From Methylobacterium sp. J-026 (GTDB lineage Bacteria; Pseudomonadota; Alphaproteobacteria; Rhizobiales; Beijerinckiaceae), in assembly GCF_022829585.1 (NCBI RefSeq), contig NZ_JAKSYC010000074.1, positions 1 through 64,000 on the forward strand: 64,000 nucleotides of DNA, in the 5' to 3' direction. A program made the translations under genes and the position numbers. Positions 8,734 through 17,646 of this stretch are shown in pieces. The notes beneath the pieces are model-generated. The model was not told where the DNA came from and made no database searches. It was given only the letters and a program-made list of their open reading frames with translations. Numbering within the stretch: position 1 is the first letter of the stretch; the number at the start of each line of letters is the position of its first letter.

Positions 8734-9174
8734 GTGTCTATGCTTGAAGATAGGGTCGAGTTGCCGCGGCGGGTACGCCGGCTTGAGGTTTTCACGGGCG
8801 TGGGCAGTCGTCGGCGCTGGTCCGACGCCGAGTGTGACCGCATCCTGGCTGAGGCGACCGCCTCCGGTGCGGTGGTCTCGGTGGTCGCACGCCGGCATGG
8901 GATAAGCTCGCAACACCTGTTCACGTGGCTTCGCGCGGCCCGGCGTTCGGCAGCTTTGCTTCCTGCCGCCCTGCCACTGACGTTCGTGCCGGCGCTGGTG
9001 GAGGATGATATCCCGGATCCGGCGGCACGACGGTCGCGGCCGCGGGTCTTGCATCGGGACATTCTTGCTGCCGAGATCGAGCTGGACTTGGCTGGCGTGA
9101 CCGTTCGGATCGGTGCGGACGCGCGGGAAGCGACGATCACGGCGGTGATCCGGGCTTTGACGGCCACAGTATGA
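8734..9174 (+). CDS. IS66-family accessory protein TnpA
   Basis: This 146-residue protein carries a HTH in its first half: RRRWSDAECDRILAEATASG, then VSVVARRHGISSQHLFTWLR, the standard IS66 Orf1 signature. The C-terminal part, ELDLAGVTVRIGADAREATI with TAVIRAL, matches the usual IS66 Orf1 ending. The GTG at 8734 and the ATG at 8740 (MLEDRVELPRR) are both possible starts. The stop overlaps the tnpB start by 4 bp (9171-9174), implying translational coupling. It is needed for transposition together with TnpB and TnpC, but the partner TnpC here is broken. Confidence 0.85.
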   Translation: MSMLEDRVELPRRVRRLEVFTGVGSRRRWSDAECDRILAEATASGAVVSVVARRHGISSQHLFTWLRAARRSAALLPAALPLTFVPALVEDDIPDPAARRSRPRVLHRDILAAEIELDLAGVTVRIGADAREATITAVIRALTATV

Positions 9175-9527
9175 TCGGACCGTCCGGTGCGGTGCACGTG
9201 ATGATGGCGACGCGGCCAGCGGACTTCCGCATGGGCTTGGACGGGTTGGCTGCTCTAGCGCGAGATGCGATGGGCGCGGGACCGTTCTCTGACACGGTCT
9301 ACGTGTTCCGATCGAAGCGAGCGGACAGAGCCAAGCTTCTGTTCTGGAACGGGAGCGAGGTGGTTCTGGCGACCAAGCGCCTGGAGGCTGGTCAGTTCTG
9401 CTGGCCGAAGATCGAGGATGGCTTCGTACGCCTCACGGCGGCGCAGCTCGCGGCCTTGTTCGAAGGGCTCGACTGGAAGCGTGTTCACACGGCTCGCACG
9501 GTCATCGCCCCAGGGCTGGCAGGGTGA
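9171..9527 (+). CDS. IS66-family accessory protein TnpB
   Basis: 118 residues, full length for the family. The motifs MMATRPADFRMGLDGLAALA, VYVFRSKRADRAKLLFWNGS and ATKRLEAGQFCWP are diagnostic of IS66 Orf2. The ATG overlaps the tnpA stop. The reading frame is intact although the rest of the element is not. Confidence 0.9.
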   Translation: MIGPSGAVHVMMATRPADFRMGLDGLAALARDAMGAGPFSDTVYVFRSKRADRAKLLFWNGSEVVLATKRLEAGQFCWPKIEDGFVRLTAAQLAALFEGLDWKRVHTARTVIAPGLAG

Positions 9528-9596
9528 GCAAGAAGGTCGAGCGTGCGGGCCAAATTACGATGGTAAGCTTCTGGCGGATATGCTTTAATCCGCTTC

Positions 9597-10396
9597 GTGG
9601 CTAAGACTGCTTCACGTCTGTCCGACGATCCTGACACGCTTAAGGCGCAGCTCGTCGAGGCGCAGGCTGAGAACGAGCGGCTGCGCCAGATCATCCTAGC
9701 GATGCAGCGCCACCGCTTCGGACGCCGGGCCGAGAGCCTGCCCGAAGACCAGCTCCTGCTCGGGTTGGAAGAGGCCGAGCAGGTCGAGGCCGCGGGTTTT
9801 GCCGCCGAGGAGGCCGAGCCGGCCAACAAGGCGGTCCTGGTCGGCTAACGTCGCACCAACCGCGGGGCGCTCCCAGCTCATCAGCCGCGGGTCGAGACCC
9901 TCGTCGACATCAACGGCACCGCCTGCCCGTGCTACTCGGGTGCTATGCACAAGATCGGCGAGGACGTGTCCGAGCGCCTCGACGTGGTGCCGGCGCAGTT
10001 CCGGGTTCTGGTGATCCGCCGCCCGCGCTACGCCTGCCGGACCTACGAGGACGCGTTCGTGCAGGCCCCGGCACCGCCTCGGCTGATCGAGAGCGGCCTC
10101 CCAACCGACGCGCTGGTCGCGCAAGTGCTTGTCTCCAAATACGCCGACCACCTGCCGCTCTATCGCCAGGCGTAGATCTTCGCCCGCCAGGGTGTCGTCC
10201 TCGACCGTTCGAAGCTCGCCGACTGGGTCGGACGCGCCGCTTTCCTGCTCCGGCCGGTGCACGAGCGGTTGCTGGAGACGTCGAAGCGCTCGGGCAAGCT
10301 GTTTGCCCACGTGGACGCACCAAGACCAGTCAGCTCTGGGCCTACGCCCATGACGACCGGCCCTGGGGCGGATCCGATCCAACCGGTGTCGCCTAA
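9597..10396 (+). pseudogene. IS66-family transposase TnpC, broken
   Basis: The frame opens at a GTG, with the coiled-coil-like DTLKAQLVEAQAENERLRQI and MQRHRFGRRAESLPEDQ typical of TnpC. A TAA at 9846-9848 interrupts it before RRTNRGALPAHQPRVET. The zinc-finger-like CPCYSGAMHKIGEDVSERLD follows, then a TAG at 10173-10175 within LYRQA/IFARQG, where Gln is expected. Near 10310 a small deletion removes the DETP-type catalytic motif and shifts frame to GRTKTSQLWAYAHDDRPWGG. The last two thirds of the catalytic domain are absent. It cannot be functional. Confidence 0.85.
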
Positions 10397-10507
10397 CGGG
10401 CTCTCGCCCGAAATGGTGCTGCGTCAGCGCACAGACGGCGATCCCGCACCCACCTACCCAACCTCAAACCACTCACTCACGTCTCATCAACCAAGCTCTC
10501 TGCATCG

Positions 10508-11212
10508 TTGAAGACGCTGAGGTTTTTCACATCCAGACAGGTGGCGATACGGCGGAAGTCCTTAAGGCGGCCGAACATGCGCTCAATGCCGTTTCGCCGG
10601 CGATACAGGACAGGCGGGAAGCACGGATTCCACCGGAGGTTGATCTTCGGCCGAATAGGGTGCAGCTCCAGCCGCCCCGAGCTGCCTAATGATGGCGTCG
10701 TTGTCGAAACCCTTGTCCGCCAGAACCATCCGGCAGGCTGGCAGGCATTCGAGCAGCAGTGCGCGGGCCGTGCAACGGCAGCCTACCGGCCGGTCAGCAG
10801 GAAAGCGAGCGGCCGGCAGAAGGAGGCGATCGGTGAGGGCGCAGATTTTCATCGTACAACCGCCCCGCAAGCGGCCGATGGCTTGAATCTGCTTCCCCCT
10901 TTGCCCCCTGCGGCGCATCTAAAAGCATTCACGGCGGTGGAGTCGACCAGCGCCTGAAAAGGCGGCCAGCGGCTAGCGCCAGCGTCTCGAACAGCCCGAA
11001 CCAGCCGCCCTTGGCCGCCCAGCGCACGAAGCAGTCGTAGGTTGTCTTCTTCTGACCGTATACCTCGCGCAGCGCGTCAGTCCAGCGACCGCCGCATTTG
11101 AGCCCATGAACCACTAATTACCCGCCGGTCGTCTACGAGCACCTTGCCCCGCGTGTCGTTCAGCAAACGCGGTGCGATCTTCGTGAACTGCTCGTCCGTC
11201 AGCCATGAGTGA
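10508..11212 (-). pseudogene. IS5-family (IS427-like) transposase, multiply frameshifted
   Basis: Read on the minus strand in successive frames: NHSWLTDEQFTKIAPRLLND, then RGKVLVDDRRVISG, then GLKCGGRWTDALREVYG, CFVRWAAKGGWFGLFETLA, ALVDSTAVNAF (carrying the first catalytic Asp), GRLRGGCTMKICALTD, MVLADKGFDNDAIIRQL, and RNGIERMFGRLKDFRRIAT (with the catalytic Glu). These are the expected blocks of an IS427-group DDE transposase in the right order, but at least three frameshifts separate them. It is a near full-length but dead copy, different from the remnant at 8420. Confidence 0.85.
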
Positions 11213-11397
11213 TTAATAGGCTCCACCCGCGGCAGCCGTGAAGCACACCGCGCAATCCGCGTTACCGTTATGGGTCCGGCCGATAGGATTGAAAGTTGGA
11301 AAGGCGAGGCAGGGGAGCAAACGAATATCAATTGAATGCACCCGTAAACATAGCAACGGCGCGTATCATTTGAGCTGTAGATTTTTGGCAACGGAAG

Positions 11398-11414
11398 GGC
11401 GTCTGCAAGACGCC
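11398..11414 (-). terminator. Candidate hairpin terminator after the GT4 gene
   Basis: GGCGTC-TGCAA-GACGCC forms a 6-bp GC-rich stem 15 bp beyond the stop codon of the minus-strand glycosyltransferase gene. On the minus strand it is followed by a short pyrimidine stretch (CTTCC) rather than a clean T-run, so it may be weak. Confidence 0.4.
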
Positions 11415-11429
11415 TGGAAGAGTGAGACC

Positions 11430-12686
11430 TCAAAAATTGTAAATCGGCTGATGTAATTCAAGCATCTTGAAATTATCAATTATTTGAGGTGCAGCAGAAC
11501 CCAGCTTTTCATGAAGAGCAGCGTTGTAAGCACATGACTTAATCGTCTGCGCCAACGCAACTGAACTGCCGACATCAAAGTGGAGACCGTTCTTTAAGTG
11601 CTCAACTCGCTCTGATAAAGCGCCAAGATTGCTGACAATCGGGACTTTGCCGAAGAGCCAAGCTTCAGAAACAACTAGTGCCCAAGTTTCCCACCAGACC
11701 GACGGGACTAAGACCCAGTCCACTCGCGCCATACGCGCGGCGAGTCCCGCCCTATCGTACTCACCGAGAAAATTGATTTCTACGCCAGCAGTCGCTAATT
11801 CGTCCCTTCTGACTCGGTACTCTTCGTAAATAGACTTTAGACGCGGGGATGCAAAACGAAGGTTGGACCCGTTGATGTCAATGACGATGGGCCTCCTTAC
11901 CGACGGATCTTTGATAAGACTAAGAGCCGCATGAAAAATAACATCCAATCCCTTATTATCGACAATTTGGCCAAAAAAGCCGAACCGGTTGACTTGCTCA
12001 GACCGGCCTTGCGGACGAAAGCCCGCATCCCGCTTGGTACCGTTGGGTATCGCAGTAATCCTGTTCTTATCTATTCCCCAGTCAATGTAACGATTCATTA
12101 AAAAATTAGTAGGCGCAACAAAATGATCAACAAGCCTGAAAGCGGACTGAATCATCTCTTTCCTAATAAAGAAAAAGTCAGGGTCGCTCTCTGGAAAACA
12201 TTTATGACAGGCAACTGGGGACGAAGCATAGCATAGCCGACGATCCGACGTCAGCATCTGCCCATCTTTCATACAAATCGCAAGCATCTCGTGAAGATGC
12301 AATACAATTTTCGCGCTCGGTAAAACCTTTTTGCAAAGTACTATGAGATCCGTACTTGCGAACAAATAATGATGGATATGAACCACACTAGGAGCAATAT
12401 CCTGGAGGAACTCGGATAAAAAGTGAAGCGTCCGCTCGTCATTTATTTGAAAAGTATCATGCTTGTAATTCTGAGGGAAAAAAAGATACTCATGCGGCCG
12501 TCCCTCAAAGCCTGTGATTACAGCGCCCGGCTTCGATAGCTTCAAAGGATTATTCGGATCGATCGCAGCAAGGAAGGAAGCCTCGAATTTGGCCTCCGTT
12601 GCAGCTTCAAACATCTCGTAGGCGATCTGCTGAGCCCCACCTGGCGCAACCGCAGGATGAAGAAAGCTCACATACAAAATCTTCAT
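11430..12686 (-). CDS. Glycosyltransferase family 4 protein
   Basis: A 418-residue GT-B enzyme. The N-terminal Rossmann half opens MKILYVSFLHPAVAPGGAQQ with the GGAxxxA donor loop of GT4 proteins. The C-terminal half has RFGFFGQIVDNKGLDVIFHA and the retaining-transferase motif ALVVSEAWLFGKVPIVSNLG. I chose the ATG at 12686 because it starts directly with the first strand; an in-frame TTG at 12740 would add 18 residues overlapping the previous gene. The gene follows the GT2 gene by 34 bp and is the last of the minus-strand block. A CxxCF-like pair (PVACHKCFPES) is present, as in other GT4s of O-antigen loci. Base composition is AT-rich. The sugar donor cannot be told. Confidence 0.85.
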   Translation of the reverse strand: MKILYVSFLHPAVAPGGAQQIAYEMFEAATEAKFEASFLAAIDPNNPLKLSKPGAVITGFEGRPHEYLFFPQNYKHDTFQINDERTLHFLSEFLQDIAPSVVHIHHYLFASTDLIVLCKKVLPSAKIVLHLHEMLAICMKDGQMLTSDRRLCYASSPVACHKCFPESDPDFFFIRKEMIQSAFRLVDHFVAPTNFLMNRYIDWGIDKNRITAIPNGTKRDAGFRPQGRSEQVNRFGFFGQIVDNKGLDVIFHAALSLIKDPSVRRPIVIDINGSNLRFASPRLKSIYEEYRVRRDELATAGVEINFLGEYDRAGLAARMARVDWVLVPSVWWETWALVVSEAWLFGKVPIVSNLGALSERVEHLKNGLHFDVGSSVALAQTIKSCAYNAALHEKLGSAAPQIIDNFKMLELHQPIYNF

Positions 12687-12720
12687 TGACTTAGCCCAAA
12701 GAACAACGAGATAGTAAAAT

Positions 12721-14211
12721 TTACTCAATGGCACTTGCAAGAACAGACGGATCCAAGGAAAAAAGCCACCGATTTAGCTTCGCTGCTCCGCGGTATGGTT
12801 CTTTATCGCCGTGAGAACCTTTCGACTCAAGATGCACAAATTTTATCTGATAATTCACCCGCACCGACCCAACTCCAAATTTCTCCCTCCAGCGGAGACA
12901 GAGGTTAGCGTCCTCGTAGTGCCCAAATATAAACTTCTCAGCAAAGCCGCCGATCGACATAAAGGCCTCTTTGCTGCAAACCATTAGGGCTCCTGAGAGC
13001 GCGGCCAGATCACCATTCCTATCGCGATCCGAAAATCGAGCAGGAGCACCCTTGTCTAGGTGCTCTACGCGGACCGCAGGGTAAAACGGTGGCCCTGTGT
13101 CTATCGACCGCCCCGGGAAGAGACGGTCCACGTAAAAATTCATCCCGTTATGCATGATAGTACCATCGGCGTAATAAAGCAATGCTCCCTGTAGGCTTTC
13201 GCCTTCACACTTTAAGATTTCGTCGAAGGCTAGTTTCTCAACCGGAATGATGTCCGGATTATAGATACAAATAATTTCGCCAACCGCATGCTTTGCCGCA
13301 ACGTTATTCGCCAGTCCAAAACCTACATTACCATTGAAATTGATAACTTTCACGGAGGCATCATACAGGCCAGACACAATCCGTGCTGCCTGCAGTACGT
13401 CGTGAGCAAGTTCGGGCGAGTTGTTAGCAAAAATCCACTCAAACTCAGCGCCCGCGGCAGAAATAGCAGTTGACCCGATCATCCTAATCGGAGAGTGCAT
13501 CCCGAATAGAACTGTAATCACACTACATCTGACTTTCTTTTCGTTGAACGCATTTATCGTATAATGTTGATGTGAAACATTCTTATCTGCGTAAACTTTG
13601 CGGACCGAGTCTGCGAAACCTGCCTCAAAGATTCTGAACAGGTGATACAGGTGGTCTCCATTGAAGCGAAGAGAGTTGATAAACGTCAACGAATGAAGAC
13701 AGAGAGCTTCTTCGGTAGTCATTGAGCAAGCAAAGATTTCCGACGTCACGCCGGTATCGGTTACAATGGTGATGTTAACGCCGCCACGCACAAGTTCCGG
13801 CCGCTCCAGCCTGAAAAGTGTAAACATCCCGTAGTCGTGAGACTGTTTTAGAGCTGATAGTTCAAATGCCTCTTCAACATCGTCCCTCCTGTAGCGAAAA
13901 ACTTCCTTATGATCGAGTCTCGCACGATAGGGCCCCCAGCTGAGCCATACCTCGAGTATCGGACTCGCGAAATCATTGCACCAGCCGCTCAAAAAAACAT
14001 GCCCACGAGGGCTAAGCATGAGCCGTTCTATTTGGAAATTAGCAACTGCGGCAAGCTCGCCGCCGATACTGTACCGATTCTCTTTGAATCCCCTCTCCAA
14101 GTAGTGTGATACGCCTGACGTGTAGTGTTCCGCTGCCACCGCTGCTGCTACGTCGGGATTACTGTCAAGATAAAGCTTCTCATCAAATCCCTCCATATCT
14201 TCAACAGGCAT
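12721..14211 (-). CDS. Glycosyltransferase family 2 protein with N-terminal NPDV-type domain
   Basis: 496 residues. Residues 9-46 (FDEKLYLDSNPDVAAAV then GVSHYLERGFKENR) form a short module often found at the front of surface-glycan transferases and T1SS-linked proteins. Residues 50-225 include a beta-rich stretch (HVFLSGWCNDFASPILEVWL). The GT2 domain covers about 228-455: CSVITVLFG, NGNVGFGLANNVA, YNPDI as the metal-binding motif at 317-321, then LSGALMVCSKEAFMSIGGF and FGHYEDANLCLRW. This arrangement resembles rhamnosyl- and other deoxysugar transferases. It sits between the Sel1 gene (192 bp upstream in transcription) and the GT4 gene, and may glycosylate a polysaccharide or the secreted RTX protein. 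Confidence 0.85.
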   Translation of the reverse strand: MPVEDMEGFDEKLYLDSNPDVAAAVAAEHYTSGVSHYLERGFKENRYSIGGELAAVANFQIERLMLSPRGHVFLSGWCNDFASPILEVWLSWGPYRARLDHKEVFRYRRDDVEEAFELSALKQSHDYGMFTLFRLERPELVRGGVNITIVTDTGVTSEIFACSMTTEEALCLHSLTFINSLRFNGDHLYHLFRIFEAGFADSVRKVYADKNVSHQHYTINAFNEKKVRCSVITVLFGMHSPIRMIGSTAISAAGAEFEWIFANNSPELAHDVLQAARIVSGLYDASVKVINFNGNVGFGLANNVAAKHAVGEIICIYNPDIIPVEKLAFDEILKCEGESLQGALLYYADGTIMHNGMNFYVDRLFPGRSIDTGPPFYPAVRVEHLDKGAPARFSDRDRNGDLAALSGALMVCSKEAFMSIGGFAEKFIFGHYEDANLCLRWREKFGVGSVRVNYQIKFVHLESKGSHGDKEPYRGAAKLNRWLFSLDPSVLASAIE

Positions 14212-14403
14212 AACGAAAACCTCTACACTTCGAGCAGTTCATCTTGACGCGCCAGCAACCAAAAAAAGAACACGTATGAAATTGGTAGAGCCCTACCACA
14301 GAAACTAGCTTGCTGCCAACCAACCGGCTTTCCCCCTGCTTTCAAGTACATGCCCCAGAAGACGCCCACGGTACTGCGCTGCCAGCCATAAGACGTAATC
14401 AAT

Positions 14404-16299
14404 TTAAGGTCGATCCGGTGAGAGACTTTCCACGAGCTCCTTCGCTTTTAAGACGCCCTGTGCTGCCGCCTCGGTTAAAAACTCGGTGGCTCGGGATACG
14501 TCCCGCTCGCTTCCCACGCCGTTTAAAAGCATCAGCCCGGCGTTAAACTGTGCAATTGGGTGACCGGCTTTAGCTGCCTGTATATAGAGCGCCAGTCCCC
14601 TTGATAGGTCTTCGGTATCTCGATTACGTTTGCAATGGAATACACCGAGCTCGAAGGCAGCTGTCGGATCTCCGGTGCTGGCGGCAGAACCTAAGAGACG
14701 TTCGGCACGCTCCGGCTCGGCGGGTATGAAACGTCCGCTTAGAAGCTCCCTCGCTATGACTACCATCGCACGCTGGTTCCCTGACTCTGCCGCAGTGTCT
14801 AGAAGATCGAGCGCGGCTGGGATTGCTGAGTTTTCATCCACTCGCCGTTGCAAACTAGCTAAAGCGAATTCGGCCGCGCCTAAATGCCCCTTGGCCATCG
14901 CGCGGATGAGTAGATCCTCGGCGCGCTCCGCTTTCTCGCCTTGACTGTCAGCCAATAATCTTCTGGCGAGTTCAAACTCACCATCTGCATTATTTTGGGA
15001 TGCTGCGAGCTCATACAGTCTCATTGCCGACGCGCAGTCGGGCGTACCGACTTGGCCAGAGGCAAGAAGAGATGCCAGTCGAACTTGCGCTTGGGCAATT
15101 CCACCATCCGCGGCTACCTTCAGCCATTTGATGGCCCGATCCAAATCCTTCGGAACACCTTCACCTTTTTCGAAAAATATTCCAACATTGAGGGCCCCAA
15201 TAAGATGACCGTTCGTTGCACTCAGATCGAAGTAGCGCGCAGCATTAATCAAATCCCGAGGTACGCCCTCACCTCGGGCATAGAAACAGCCCATCTGGAA
15301 TTGCGCTTGTACATGCCCGGAATCGGCTGCTTGGCGGTACCATAGAGCTGCCTCTCGTAAGTCCGGCTTTATCTTTTCGCCCCTGCTGTAAAGCTCACCA
15401 AGTAATAGAGCTGCGGGCGTGTGAGCTGACTTCGCCACAGATCGAAGGTGCTCGACCGCCAAATCGGACTCACGTTCGTCTGTACTCAACGCAAGGAGCA
15501 GTACAGCTAATTCGTAGCCCGCGGCTGGGTGGCCAAGCGAAGCCGCCATTTCTAAATAGCGCTTAGCGTCGCTGTAACCTTTTTCACCAGCTTGGTCCCG
15601 CATGAGTGTGCCAATTTGAAATGCTGCCGACGCATTTCCAAGATCTGCCGCTGTTTTTAACCAGCGCCGAGCCTCAACCGGCGAGAATTCTACTGACCGC
15701 TGGTCCGCATAGTACTCGGCCAAGCCAAGCGCCGCTTGATTGACGTTTTCTCCGACTGCGGCTTCAAACCAGTACCGCGCTCTTTCACGGTTTGGCTCAC
15801 ATCCCACTCCTCTCAACAGCAACCATCCAAGATTTGCTTGCGCTTCCGGCTTTCCGGCAGCTGCGGCTTTCTGAAGCCATGACAGTGCGTCTTGCTCGTT
15901 CCGTTCGTGGGTTAGGCCATTGTTGATAATTAACCGAGCCGCCTTGCTACCTCGCTCTGCGGATGATTGCGCCCAACGCGCGGACGGTCCAGCTGACCAC
16001 GCCGCGTCGTGATCGGATAGCATTGCTACTCCGAGTTCAAATTGTGCTTCGCGATGGCCAGCATTTGCCGCTTTCTGGTACCAATGAAGCGCCTCAGCAC
16101 CCGATCTCGCACAATTAAGCCCTTGAGCGTAGTTCAGTCCGAGCTGATAGGCGGCCTCAGAATGACCGTGACGTCCTGCCGCGACAAGGTGAAGAAAAGC
16201 CGACGCTCCGCGGGCTCGAAGTGTAAGTCTTTTCGCGCAGTAGAAATGAAAACTCGCATATATACGTTGCGCAATATTGATCCTCAGCTTTAACCTCAT
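14404..16299 (-). CDS. Sel1-like repeat (SLR/TPR-type) protein
   Basis: 631 residues made almost entirely of 36-residue Sel1-type helical repeats from about 45 to 620. Examples are AAYQLGLNYAQGLNC, EALHWYQKAANAGHREAQFELG, ARYWFEAAVGENVNQAALGLAEYY and AAKAGHPIAQFNAGLMLLNG, with roughly 14 to 16 units. There is no signal peptide; the N-terminus is basic (MRLKLRINIAQRIYASFHFYCAKR). Sel1 proteins act as protein-binding scaffolds, often in exopolysaccharide regulation. The start overlaps the end of the HlyD-type gene by 4 bp (ATGA), so it is translationally coupled to the secretion apparatus and may act as its cytoplasmic accessory. AT-rich like its neighbours. Confidence 0.85.
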   Translation of the reverse strand: MRLKLRINIAQRIYASFHFYCAKRLTLRARGASAFLHLVAAGRHGHSEAAYQLGLNYAQGLNCARSGAEALHWYQKAANAGHREAQFELGVAMLSDHDAAWSAGPSARWAQSSAERGSKAARLIINNGLTHERNEQDALSWLQKAAAAGKPEAQANLGWLLLRGVGCEPNRERARYWFEAAVGENVNQAALGLAEYYADQRSVEFSPVEARRWLKTAADLGNASAAFQIGTLMRDQAGEKGYSDAKRYLEMAASLGHPAAGYELAVLLLALSTDERESDLAVEHLRSVAKSAHTPAALLLGELYSRGEKIKPDLREAALWYRQAADSGHVQAQFQMGCFYARGEGVPRDLINAARYFDLSATNGHLIGALNVGIFFEKGEGVPKDLDRAIKWLKVAADGGIAQAQVRLASLLASGQVGTPDCASAMRLYELAASQNNADGEFELARRLLADSQGEKAERAEDLLIRAMAKGHLGAAEFALASLQRRVDENSAIPAALDLLDTAAESGNQRAMVVIARELLSGRFIPAEPERAERLLGSAASTGDPTAAFELGVFHCKRNRDTEDLSRGLALYIQAAKAGHPIAQFNAGLMLLNGVGSERDVSRATEFLTEAAAQGVLKAKELVESLSPDRP

Positions 16300-17636
16300 G
16301 GCTCTCGCATCGCTTCGTCCAGGCCACCTGTCACCCCGGCGACGAGGTAGCCTAGCACGGACCGCTCACCGATATGAATGTCGGCATTAAGGGTCATGCC
16401 GGGTATCAGGCGAAATGAAGACGGCACGCGTGTGAAGCGCATGTTTGTGACGGACACGCGAGCCTTATAATACGTGTCAACAGGTTTGCCGTCATCGTCC
16501 AAGGAAAACGCGCCCTCGCTCACCCAGTTCAATTTTCCTAGCGCCATTCCGTGTTCAACAAAGGGAAAAGCATCAACCTTCAACGCGACAGAGTCGCCTG
16601 CTCTTACGAAGCCGACTTCTCTTGCCGAGATGTTCAACTCAGCTTCGATCGGTGCATTTTCAGCTACTACACTCAGTAAAGTTTCGCCAGCTTTGAGCAC
16701 AGCTCCAGCTGAAATTTTAGCGCGCGTAAGTACGAAGCCGTCCTCGGGAGCAACTAGCTGAACCAAATCTTTGTGGCGGGCAGCCTTTGCCATCTGCGTT
16801 GCTACGGTATCCCTCGTGCCTTGGGCAGTAACCAAATCCTGACTGCTGGCGGACAGCCACTGTTGGACAAACGCAGCTCGATCAGCCTTCAAAGCCTGCA
16901 TTTGGTGTTTGGCCTCAGTAAGGCTATTCTCGCCGTTCTCCATCGTTCTAAGCATTTCGATCCGCGAGTCGCTTGCGACCAGCAAATTCAACAGACTTCC
17001 CGCCTGTCTCTCAACCAATGTTTGTCTCATCCCTTCGATCTGCTGAGAAATCTTCTCGCGTTCCTTATACCGCGCCTGATCCCCCTCGAGGCGCCTGATT
17101 GTGGACTCGGTCTGCGCCATTTTCTCGTCGAAACTTGCCGTCTGCGCCTTGAACTGCGCCTTCCTTTGATCAAAAAGCGTCTTTTGAAGATTAATGTATA
17201 CGTTGCTCGCTTGATCTGCCGCCCCCGGCGAGTAATCTACGCCCCTCTGCTCAGCGCCAGCTCGACCAATTTGCGCGTCGAGACTAAATAGTTGTCTTTC
17301 AAGCTGGTCGACATCTGCATCCGCAAAAGTAGGATCAAGGGTAGCAAGTAACTGCCCTTTTTTAACGTGATCGCCTTCGCGAACATCGAGCGTCTTGATG
17401 AGCGAGTTGTCCAAGGCCTGGAACAAAACGGCTCCCTGCGCTGGAACGATTTTACCCCGATCGCTTGTGACAACTCGATCGACTCGAGCCACTGCGGCAA
17501 AGGCGATAGTTATGGCTACGGCTGCTGCCGCGCAAAAAGTTGTGACGCGTAGAGCTAGTGGCTCCGGTGCCTTACGGATCTCGTCAATCTCTGATTGAAA
17601 GCGTTCAATTTCTTGACTAGTGCGGTCTTTGGTCAT
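16296..17636 (-). CDS. HlyD-family type I secretion periplasmic adaptor
   Basis: This 446-residue membrane fusion protein links the inner-membrane ABC transporter to a TolC-like outer membrane channel. There is a short cytoplasmic tail, one membrane span at about 29-50 (VTTFCAAAAVAITIAFAAVA), a lipoyl-like half-motif (LIKTLDVREGDHVKKGQLLATLDP), long coiled-coil helices at about 110-290, the second lipoyl half (LVAPEDGFVLTRAKISAGAV), then the beta-barrel ending with FRLIPGMTLNADIHIGER, close to the C-terminal signature of HlyD proteins. It begins 10 bp after the ABC gene and overlaps the Sel1 gene. No TolC homologue lies in the window, so the outer-membrane part must come from elsewhere. Confidence 0.9.
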   Translation of the reverse strand: MTKDRTSQEIERFQSEIDEIRKAPEPLALRVTTFCAAAAVAITIAFAAVARVDRVVTSDRGKIVPAQGAVLFQALDNSLIKTLDVREGDHVKKGQLLATLDPTFADADVDQLERQLFSLDAQIGRAGAEQRGVDYSPGAADQASNVYINLQKTLFDQRKAQFKAQTASFDEKMAQTESTIRRLEGDQARYKEREKISQQIEGMRQTLVERQAGSLLNLLVASDSRIEMLRTMENGENSLTEAKHQMQALKADRAAFVQQWLSASSQDLVTAQGTRDTVATQMAKAARHKDLVQLVAPEDGFVLTRAKISAGAVLKAGETLLSVVAENAPIEAELNISAREVGFVRAGDSVALKVDAFPFVEHGMALGKLNWVSEGAFSLDDDGKPVDTYYKARVSVTNMRFTRVPSSFRLIPGMTLNADIHIGERSVLGYLVAGVTGGLDEAMREP

Positions 17637-17646
17637 TTATCAGTTC

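Larger units (their letters stand above)
8657..10396 (+). mobile_element. IS66-family element, decayed and lacking a recognisable right end
   Basis: The left end GTAAGCGG at 8657 matches the conserved tip of IS66 elements. It is followed by the tnpA, tnpB and tnpC genes in canonical order, with an ATGA-type overlap of tnpA and tnpB. TnpC is broken by two nonsense codons and a frameshifting deletion, and the sequence stops resembling IS66 after about 10396. No inverted right end was found, so the 3' part has been lost. Confidence 0.75.
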
